DNA of 32,884 bases from an uncultured Prevotellaceae bacterium (GTDB taxonomy: Bacteria > Bacteroidota > Bacteroidia > Bacteroidales > Bacteroidaceae), in NCBI GenBank assembly GCA_902778535.1, contig CACYYG010000030.1, positions 1 through 32,884 of the forward strand, written 5' to 3'. Positions 27,408 to 32,884 of the stretch are shown here, in pieces. Made by a program: the position numbers and the translations under genes. The notes under the pieces were generated by a model. The model had not been told where the DNA came from. It ran no database searches and saw only the letters and a list, made by a program, of their open reading frames with translations. The stretch's first letter is position 1. Every line of letters begins with the position of its first letter.

Positions 27408-28322
27408 GTGAACAAGGTAAAGAAAATCTTCACTCGTTTCCGTGCATGGCAGCGTAATCCGCACACCTATGCCCCTATGAGCAGACTGAAACACCACTGT
27501 CTGAATTGCGATGAGGACTATGAGGGCAACTATTGCCCGCGCTGCGGACAGGCGGCTAACACGGGAAAACTGGGATGGAATATGGTCTGGGAAAAAGTCA
27601 TCGATGTGTGGGACGTCGAACAGCACTCGCTGCCGCTCACCATTTGGCACCTGATCTGGCGCCCAGGCTATTTGATCCGCGACTATCTGGACGGCCGGCG
27701 GCAACTTTATTATTCGCCCGTCATGCTGCTCATCATGTTAGGCGTTGCCATTACACTCGCCAAAATGATTCCAGGCGAGGGACCAGATCATACTCCCATA
27801 AGAGACTCTGTCACGTTAGATGCGTTCATGAAGTGGGTAAGCACGAATATGGGTTGGGGATACATCATCCTGAACTCATTTCTCATCCTGCCTACATGGA
27901 TAGCCTTTCGTTACTCGCCCTTGCATAGCCGGCATACCCTGCCAGAGGGGTTTTTCATCCAGATGATAATTGGTTCATTGATGCTGCTTACGGACTTGGT
28001 CGATACATTATTACCAGAAGGAACGAGCACGGCATTCGTAGTGCCCTTCTTGTTCCTGTTCGGCTACGGTCCGGTGTTCGGCTACGGGGTCTGGGGTACA
28101 ATATGGCGTTTCTTTATATGTATTTATTCCGCACTCACCAGTATCATTATGACTGCCCTGTGTATGGATGTCATAGTTGGCAATCCGCTGACAATGCCTT
28201 ATGTCATGAGGAGCTCAGCGCAATTTGGCACAAGCGTGGCTCTGATCATCCTCGCTTTCTATATCAGTCGTCATACAGAACGTCTGCGGAAGGCTAAGGC
28301 ACCCGCTTCCCATTGTAAGTGA
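27408..28322 (+). CDS. DUF3667 family zinc-ribbon membrane protein
   Basis: A 304-aa member of DUF3667, an uncharacterised Bacteroidetes family. A zinc-ribbon (Cys31-x2-Cys34 and Cys43-x2-Cys46, HCLNCDEDYEGNYCPRCGQ) is followed by the family segment IWRPGYLIRDYLDGRRQLYYSPV and then about five or six hydrophobic membrane segments from roughly residue 100 to the end. The start is GTG at 27408, chosen because FRAWQRNPHTY resembles N-terminal sequence I remember from related proteins. The ATG at 27477 would remove it. It begins 23 bp after the protease gene, so it is probably the last gene of the same run. Its function is not known; the ribbon could bind zinc or another protein at the inner membrane. 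Confidence 0.85.
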   Translation: MNKVKKIFTRFRAWQRNPHTYAPMSRLKHHCLNCDEDYEGNYCPRCGQAANTGKLGWNMVWEKVIDVWDVEQHSLPLTIWHLIWRPGYLIRDYLDGRRQLYYSPVMLLIMLGVAITLAKMIPGEGPDHTPIRDSVTLDAFMKWVSTNMGWGYIILNSFLILPTWIAFRYSPLHSRHTLPEGFFIQMIIGSLMLLTDLVDTLLPEGTSTAFVVPFLFLFGYGPVFGYGVWGTIWRFFICIYSALTSIIMTALCMDVIVGNPLTMPYVMRSSAQFGTSVALIILAFYISRHTERLRKAKAPASHCK

Positions 28323-28380
28323 CGAAGGTAAAACCCTTTATCATGAAATTTTCATGTGCGGTGAAAAAAATGCAAAATCC

Positions 28381-28411
28381 TTGTGCGTGTCAACAAGAAT
28401 GTTTACCTTTG
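28381..28411 (+). promoter_or_regulatory. Bacteroidetes-type promoter for the coiled-coil lipoprotein
   Basis: TTG at 28381-28383, a 20-bp gap, then TACCTTTG at 28404-28411. The ATG of the lipoprotein follows 25 bp later, giving a short leader. Confidence 0.72.
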
Positions 28412-28436
28412 CAAACGATTTTAATTCTATCTGACG

Positions 28437-29297
28437 ATGAAGAAAATTCTATTAGCAGTGCTGCTTGCCGCCGTGACGTGCGGCTGCAGCGACAAGAAAG
28501 GCGGCAGCAGAAGCTCTGCTGACGATGATGACAACGACTCCATCCAGATTCTGCTGGAGGAAAACGAACAGCTGCGCAACGAGCAGGACGAGCTGCTCTC
28601 TACACTCAATGAGATTCAGGAAGGTTTCCGTGAAATCAACGAGGCACAGGGACGCCTGTCCATCGACCGCCAGCGAGAGGGCGACGACGCCAGAGAGCGC
28701 ATACGCGAGGACATGAGGTACATACAGGAGACATTGGCGCAGAATGCCGAACTCATCGAGAAGCTTCGTAACCAGTTGCGCGAGAGCGGAAGAGCCAGCG
28801 AACAGTTGCAGCGCACCATCGAAAACCTCACAGCGCAGATGAACCAGAAGAATGCTGAGATTGATCAGCTGCGCAACGAACTGCAGGCGAAGAATATCCG
28901 CATCGACGAGCTTGACGCACAGGTGGCCGACCTCAGCGAGAATCTGACCAACATGCAGCAGCAGAACGAGAATCAGGGGCAGACCATCAGCCAGCAGGAT
29001 CAGCAGTTGAACAGCGCATGGTACTGCGTGGGCACTAAGCGGACCCTGAAGGACCACAACATCCTGAAGAGCGGACGCGTGCTGGAGGGCGATTTCGATG
29101 CCAGCTATTTCACTTCCATCGATATACGTCAGGTCACACAAATCAATCTCAACTCGAAGAGTGCCGACATCCTTACGTCGCATCCCGCTGGCAGCTATCA
29201 GCTGCTGAAAGACGATGCAGGATTCTATACGCTCCAGATTTCCAACTATCAGCAGTTCTGGAGCACAAGCAAGTACCTCGTAGTGCAGGTAAAATAA
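28437..29297 (+). CDS. Coiled-coil lipoprotein, function unknown
   Basis: A 286-aa probable lipoprotein. The signal segment MKKILLAVLLAAVTCGC offers Cys17 (or less likely Cys15) for lipidation, with a box weaker than the E. coli consensus. After a short acidic linker (ADDDDNDS), residues about 38-190 form a long heptad-rich coiled coil of Glu, Gln, Asn, Leu and Ile. The C-terminal 95 residues (from about 192, starting WYCVGTKRTLKDH) form a separate, probably beta-rich domain ending STSKYLVVQVK. I recall similar lipoproteins as common, unnamed Bacteroidales envelope proteins. It may be a periplasmic spacer or peptidoglycan-spanning protein; that is a guess from shape. It has its own promoter and is closed by a long hairpin, so it is probably monocistronic. 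Confidence 0.8.
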   Translation: MKKILLAVLLAAVTCGCSDKKGGSRSSADDDDNDSIQILLEENEQLRNEQDELLSTLNEIQEGFREINEAQGRLSIDRQREGDDARERIREDMRYIQETLAQNAELIEKLRNQLRESGRASEQLQRTIENLTAQMNQKNAEIDQLRNELQAKNIRIDELDAQVADLSENLTNMQQQNENQGQTISQQDQQLNSAWYCVGTKRTLKDHNILKSGRVLEGDFDASYFTSIDIRQVTQINLNSKSADILTSHPAGSYQLLKDDAGFYTLQISNYQQFWSTSKYLVVQVK

Positions 29298-29307
29298 ACA
29301 AAACAGA

Positions 29308-29361
29308 TTTATACGAAAGAAGAGGAATGGGCCGCAGCTCATTCCTCTTCTTTCGTATAAA
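29308..29361. terminator. Long-stem terminator after the coiled-coil lipoprotein
   Basis: A perfect 22-bp stem: the left arm 29308-29329 starts TTTATACGAAAGAAGAGG, the right arm is 29340-29361, and the loop is 10 nt (GGCCGCAGCT). The 3' arm is pyrimidine-rich (CCTCTTCTTT) but no T-run of four or more follows. Its position 10 bp after the stop codon supports a terminator role. Confidence 0.75.
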
Positions 29362-29445
29362 CTCTGTCACAATTCCTTCCTCTCGGATGATTTTTAGCCA
29401 TCTTCGTTAAAGAGTTACAAAAGTAAGGATTTTGTTCTGAAAACT

Positions 29446-29477
29446 TTTGTTCAGATAGTTTTTTTTAACTAATTTTG
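29446..29477 (+). promoter_or_regulatory. Bacteroidetes-type promoter for the GH51 gene
   Basis: TTTG at 29446-29449, a 20-bp gap, then TAATTTTG at 29470-29477. The GH51 ATG is 53 bp downstream. TTTTGTTC occurs twice, at 29430-29437 and 29445-29452, overlapping the upstream element, and could be a regulator site. Confidence 0.75.
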
Positions 29478-29529
29478 CATCTGTATAAATAGTACGACCT
29501 TCTAACAATTCTTAATAACTACAAAAAAC

Positions 29530-31506
29530 ATGAAACTGAAGACTATCTGTTGCGCCCTCACATTGACAGGCGCCCTCACGGCTCAGGCACAGCACGTTAT
29601 GGATGTGCAGACGCAGAAGCTGGGAGCTACCATACAGCCCACCATGTATGGACTGTTCTTTGAAGACATCAACTACGCTGCCGACGGCGGTCTCTATGGC
29701 GAGCTGGTGAAGAACCGCTCCTTCGAGTTCCCCGACCGTCTGATGGGCTGGGAAGCCTTCGGCACCTTCGAGGTAAAGAACGACGGACCCTTTGAGCGTT
29801 GTCCGCACTATGTGGAGCTGCGCAACCCGGGGCACGGCGAGCGCCGCTCGGGACTGTCGAACAACGGCTTCTTCGGCATCGGCCTGAAGCAGGGCGAGAG
29901 CTACCGATTCAGCGTCTGGGCCAAGGCTCCGCAGGGCGAAGGCAAGATTATAGTGCAGTTCATCGATCGTGCCTCAATGGGCGAGAACCAACAGTTCACC
30001 GAGGCCAAGATTGACATCACGTCGAAGGACTGGAAGAAATACGAAGTGGTGATGCAGTCGCGCAAAACTATTGACAAAGGCCAGCTGCGCATCTTCCTCA
30101 GTGGCACACAGACTGTAGACCTCGAACATGTCAGCCTCTTCCCCGTCAACACGTTTAAGAACCGCGAGAACGGTATGCGCCGCGACTTGGCACAGGCTTT
30201 AGCCGACGCCAAGCCAGGCCTGCTGCGATTCCCGGGCGGATGCATCGTCGAGGGCGTCGACCTGGCCACACGCTATCAGTGGAAGAACACCATTGGCCCC
30301 GTCGAGAACCGTCCGCTGAACGAGAACCGTTGGGAGTACACCTTCCCGCACCGCTTCTTCCCCGACTATTTCCAGAGCTACGGACTGGGCTTCTTCGAGT
30401 TCTTCCAGCTGGCAGAGGACATTGGCGCCGAGCCGTTGCCAGTGCTCAACGTAGGCATGGCGTGCCAGTTCCAGAACTGGAACAACGAGAGGGCACATGT
30501 GCCCACGGACCAGCTGCAGCCCTACATCCAGGACTGCCTCGACCTCATTGAGTTTGCCAACGGCCCCGCAACCAGCCAGTGGGGAAAGGTGCGCGCCGAC
30601 ATGGGGCACCCGGAACCCTTCAACATGAAGTTCATCGGCGTGGGCAACGAGCAGTGGGACGACATGTACTACAAGCGGTTGGAACCCTTTGTGAAAGCTA
30701 TCCGAGCCAAGTATCCCGACATCAAGATCGTGGGAACCAGCGGACCCGACAGCGAGGGAGAGATGTTTGATAAGGGGTGGAAAGCCATGAAGAGCCAGAA
30801 GGCTGACCTGGTAGACGAGCACTTCTACCGCAATGAGGAGTGGTTCCTCAGCCACGGCCTCCGCTATGAAAGCTACGACCGCAAGGGACCGAAGGTGTTC
30901 GCTGGCGAGTATGCCTGCCACGGAAAGGGAAAGAAGTGGAACCACTTCGAGGCCAGTATCCTCGAGGCTGCACTGATGACCGACTTCGAGCGCAACGCCG
31001 ACGTGGTCTACATGACGGCCTACGCACCCCTCTTCGCACATGTAGAAGGCTGGCAGTGGCGTCCCGACCTCATCTGGTACGACAATCTGCGCATGTTCAA
31101 GTCCGTGAGCTACTACGTGCAGCAGCTCTACGCCTCAAACAAGGGCACCAACGTCTTGCAGCTGACGATGGACAAGAAGCCCGTAGCCGGTCAGCCTGGA
31201 CAGGACGGACTATTTGCATCGTCGGTCTACGACCAGACCACGGGTGAGGTCATCGTCAAGGTCGCCAATACATCGCGTCAGCCGCAGCCCATCCAGCTGA
31301 ACCTGCTTGGCATCGAAGGCCAGCCCACAGCACAGACACTGACGCTGAGTCACAGCGGCTCTTACGACGATGAGAACACGCTGGACCAGCCTGAACGCAT
31401 CACTCCGAAGGCTGGCAATGTCAGCACCGAGGCCGGCAAGAAGATGGCCGTGCTCAACGACGAGCTGCCAGCCATGTCCTTCCGAGTCTATAAGATTAAG
31501 AAGTAA
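29530..31506 (+). CDS. GH51 alpha-L-arabinofuranosidase
   Basis: A 658-aa exported retaining arabinofuranosidase that removes arabinose side chains from arabinan or arabinoxylan fragments. A signal peptide (MKLKTICCALTLTGALTAQAQ) precedes MYGLFFEDINYAADGGLY, typical of GH51 enzymes. A jelly-roll, CBM4/9-like segment lies at about residues 75-205. The catalytic barrel has LLRFPGG, then acid/base Glu374 in GVGNEQW. The likely nucleophile is Glu460 in VFAGEYA. The C-terminal beta-domain ends PAMSFRVYKIKK and has no T9SS tail. It has its own promoter and terminator. The two catalytic assignments rest on motif comparison from memory, and the nucleophile is the less certain. Confidence 0.92.
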   Translation: MKLKTICCALTLTGALTAQAQHVMDVQTQKLGATIQPTMYGLFFEDINYAADGGLYGELVKNRSFEFPDRLMGWEAFGTFEVKNDGPFERCPHYVELRNPGHGERRSGLSNNGFFGIGLKQGESYRFSVWAKAPQGEGKIIVQFIDRASMGENQQFTEAKIDITSKDWKKYEVVMQSRKTIDKGQLRIFLSGTQTVDLEHVSLFPVNTFKNRENGMRRDLAQALADAKPGLLRFPGGCIVEGVDLATRYQWKNTIGPVENRPLNENRWEYTFPHRFFPDYFQSYGLGFFEFFQLAEDIGAEPLPVLNVGMACQFQNWNNERAHVPTDQLQPYIQDCLDLIEFANGPATSQWGKVRADMGHPEPFNMKFIGVGNEQWDDMYYKRLEPFVKAIRAKYPDIKIVGTSGPDSEGEMFDKGWKAMKSQKADLVDEHFYRNEEWFLSHGLRYESYDRKGPKVFAGEYACHGKGKKWNHFEASILEAALMTDFERNADVVYMTAYAPLFAHVEGWQWRPDLIWYDNLRMFKSVSYYVQQLYASNKGTNVLQLTMDKKPVAGQPGQDGLFASSVYDQTTGEVIVKVANTSRQPQPIQLNLLGIEGQPTAQTLTLSHSGSYDDENTLDQPERITPKAGNVSTEAGKKMAVLNDELPAMSFRVYKIKK

Positions 31507-31525
31507 GGTAAAATAACAGTAAAAG

Positions 31526-31565
31526 AAAAGAGGAGCATCCTGATAGACTGGGATGCTCCTCTTTT
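31526..31565. terminator. Bidirectional intrinsic terminator after the GH51 gene
   Basis: A perfect 15-bp stem (AAAAGAGGAGCATCC at 31526-31540, complement at 31551-31565) with a 10-nt loop. The 3' arm ends in a T-run and the 5' arm begins with A residues, so it could stop transcription from both strands, including read-through from the minus-strand permease gene. Confidence 0.9.
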
Positions 31566-31612
31566 TCGTGCCTTCATCAGCTCTGTGTTTCTAAACATCC
31601 AATACACGCTTC

Positions 31613-31675
31613 GTACACATGACGTGTACTTTTAGTACACGCCGTGTGTATTTTTAGTACACACCGTGTGTACAA
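31613..31675. repeat. Three tandem 22-bp palindromic units (GTACAC...GTGTAC)
   Basis: GTACAC begins at 31613, 31635 and 31657, exactly 22 bp apart. Each unit is itself a palindrome (GTACACATGACGTGTAC, TACACGCCGTGTGTA, and the perfect GTACACACCGTGTGTAC), joined by TTTTA-type linkers. It lies between the GH51 terminator and the 3' end of the convergent permease gene. A partial copy (TACACGCTTCG) precedes the array at about 31603. Confidence 0.85.
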
Positions 31676-31745
31676 AAACAAAACTACTTCATCACGTTTT
31701 CAGCGTGCTTGGCGGCAAGATTGCAGATAACCGTTGGTGATGATT

Positions 31746-32495
31746 CTACGACAGTAGTTGCGTGAGGAAGATGTCGCTGAAAAGAATGAGCATGCTTGAC
31801 GTCACCACAGCGTTGGTCGACGCCTTGCCTACGTTGATGCTGCCGCCTTCAACGGTGTAGCCGTAAAATGCAGGTACGGAACTGATGATGAAGGCGAAGA
31901 ACTGGCTCTTGATAATCGACATCCACAAAAACCAGGGCACGAAGGCATGCTGAAGACCGGCCGTCAGGTCGTCGGGTGTAATGATGTGTCCGATGTAGGC
32001 CGTGCCGTAAGCACCGACAATACCCATGGCACTGGAGAATACAACCAAAATGGGCATGATGGTCAACATGCCAAGAATCTTTGGGAGGATAAGATAACTG
32101 GCGGAGTTCACGCCCATAATGTCAAGGGCGTCTATCTGCTGCGTCACGCGCATCGTGCCAAGCTCTGAGGCAATGTTGGAACCCACCTTGCCGGCAAGGA
32201 TAAGACACATAATGCTGCTTGAAAACTCCAGCAACATGATTTCACGTGTGGTGTAACCCGCCACCCATCGCGGCATCCAAGGACTCTCGATGTTCACCTT
32301 CATCTGAATACAGATGACAGCGCCGATAAAGAACGAGATGAGCAGCACGATACCAATCGAGTTGATACCAAGCTGCGACATGTCCTTCACATACTGTTTC
32401 CAGAACATGCGCATCCGCTCAGGCACGCTGAACGTACGGCCCATCAGCATCAGATAGCGACCAAACGTGGTCAAATATTGCTGCAGCAGTCTCAT
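31746..32495 (-). CDS. mlaE: MlaE-family ABC transporter permease
   Basis: A 249-aa inner-membrane permease of the MlaE/YrbE family, which moves phospholipids between the inner and outer membranes together with an ATPase and an MCE protein. Family segments are seen in FFIGAVICIQ, the coupling region CLILAGKVGSNIASELGTMRVTQQIDALDIMGV, and the hydrophobic LTIMPILVVFSSAMGIVGAYG stretch with C-terminal membrane helices. The frame is open from a TTG at 32516, but that codon lies within a TATTTTTG promoter-like box. The ATG at 32495 is preceded by AAGAAGAAGG and gives MRLLQQYLTTFGRYL, so I use it. No MlaF ATPase or MCE gene is adjacent on either side, where the Bacteroidetes arrangement usually puts the ATPase next. 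Confidence 0.88.
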   Translation of the reverse strand: MRLLQQYLTTFGRYLMLMGRTFSVPERMRMFWKQYVKDMSQLGINSIGIVLLISFFIGAVICIQMKVNIESPWMPRWVAGYTTREIMLLEFSSSIMCLILAGKVGSNIASELGTMRVTQQIDALDIMGVNSASYLILPKILGMLTIMPILVVFSSAMGIVGAYGTAYIGHIITPDDLTAGLQHAFVPWFLWMSIIKSQFFAFIISSVPAFYGYTVEGGSINVGKASTNAVVTSSMLILFSDIFLTQLLS

Positions 32496-32513
32496 CCTTC
32501 TTCTTTTGCGGTG

Positions 32514-32521
32514 CAAAAATA
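32514..32521 (-). promoter_or_regulatory. Possible -7 promoter element for the permease gene
   Basis: On the minus strand TATTTTTG reads from 32521 to 32514, 18 nt before the ATG at 32495. No TTTG lies at the expected distance upstream, so it is only a half-match. Confidence 0.4.
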
Positions 32522-32692
32522 CAAATTATTTATGAAACGACATTCTTTTTTTCAAAAAACTTTTTAAGGTGTCATCTGTGTATCCGTTCTTACGCGCGTA
32601 TATAAATAATAATGTGTAGTCATTAGTAATGTTGACTATTATCATCGGTTGAAAAATTTTTTGTGTTTTCATGAAAAAAAGTTGCAAAAATA
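32522..32692. other. AT-rich intergenic region between divergent units
   Basis: No gene is seen. It is strongly AT-rich, with A- and T-runs near 32547-32563 and 32652-32689. Runs of this kind just upstream of the promoter at 32693 could serve as an upstream activating element. Confidence 0.4.
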
Positions 32693-32724
32693 TTTGGTGG
32701 GTGTTGTAAAAGTTCGTACCTTTG
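32693..32724 (+). promoter_or_regulatory. Strong Bacteroidetes-type promoter, probably for an rRNA operon
   Basis: TTTG at 32693-32696, a 20-bp gap, then TACCTTTG at 32717-32724, preceded by A/T runs. No gene start is seen before the window ends 160 bp later, which fits a long untranslated leader. Confidence 0.75.
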
Positions 32725-32731
32725 CATCCGC

Positions 32732-32884
32732 AAACAAGGGAACGCCCCTTTTTTCGAGGGGCCTAGTCTTTGTCCGCGCAATGACTGAGATCTTTGAAAG
32801 GCTTACATAGACAGAATGAAGTAGTACAAGAAGCATCGGCCTGTTCCGGATTCTGGTTTTCCGGTGTCCGGCGGCCGTTGGGTA
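32732..32884 (+). other. Untranslated leader, probably of a 16S-23S-5S rRNA operon (cut by window end)
   Basis: No ORF of note is present. A 6-bp hairpin lies at 32744-32762 (GCCCCT...AGGGGC). GATCTTTGAAAG at 32789-32800 resembles the boxA-like element of Bacteroidetes rRNA leaders. ACATAGACAGAATGAAGTAG followed by TACAAGAAG (about 32805-32833) closely recalls the segment found upstream of 16S genes in Prevotella and Bacteroides. The 16S gene itself is outside the window, so this is a recognition from memory only. Confidence 0.5.

Noticed and set aside
32496-32516. TTG start extending the MlaE permease by seven residues
   Set aside because: The TTG lies within the TATTTTTG promoter-like box and would precede the likely transcription start; the ATG at 32495 has a purine-rich ribosome binding site.

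Overview
The window looks like chromosomal DNA of a Prevotella-type member of the Bacteroidales. The evidence is as follows. Several genes are preceded by the Bacteroidetes promoter pattern (TTTG, 19-20 bp, TAnnTTTG) rather than -35/-10 boxes, and Shine-Dalgarno sequences are mostly weak. It carries the type IX secretion (T9SS) translocon gene sprA, proteins with T9SS C-terminal sorting tails, a fimbrillin-like lipoprotein and DUF3667. Both glycoside hydrolases have signal peptides. No phage, IS element, CRISPR array or tRNA was seen.

Layout. 145-2550: promoter, then iorA and iorB, an indolepyruvate:ferredoxin oxidoreductase pair whose junction carries a GC-rich mobile-looking inverted repeat that also supplies the last codons of iorA. 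2551-3003: non-coding, with a long perfect hairpin and four tandem 21-bp units. 3004-13641: sprA, then 15 bp later a GH31 enzyme (probable alpha-xylosidase) with a PA14 insert, closed by a strong terminator. 13821-28322: a same-strand run behind a good promoter: an unannotated 43-aa ORF, a fimbrillin-like lipoprotein, a 3,226-aa LamG/Fn3-like surface protein with a T9SS tail, a 151-aa unknown, an S8 subtilase with a T9SS-like tail, and a DUF3667 membrane protein. 28381-29361: a monocistronic coiled-coil lipoprotein with its own promoter and terminator. 29446-31565: a GH51 arabinofuranosidase with promoter and terminator. 31613-31675: three tandem 22-bp palindromic units. 31746-32495, minus strand: an MlaE-type permease with no ATPase beside it. 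32693-32884: a promoter and a leader that resembles the start of a ribosomal RNA operon, cut by the window end.

How it fits together. SprA is the outer-membrane pore of T9SS, and two products of the 13.8-28.3 kb run carry tails of the kind exported through it. That run reads as a T9SS-dependent surface locus: a giant multidomain adhesin-like protein, a secreted protease, a surface lipoprotein and small unknown proteins. This functional link is an inference from gene order and domains. The two glycosidases fit plant cell-wall side-chain removal (xylose, arabinose), but no SusC/SusD pair is present, so this is not a classical polysaccharide utilisation locus.
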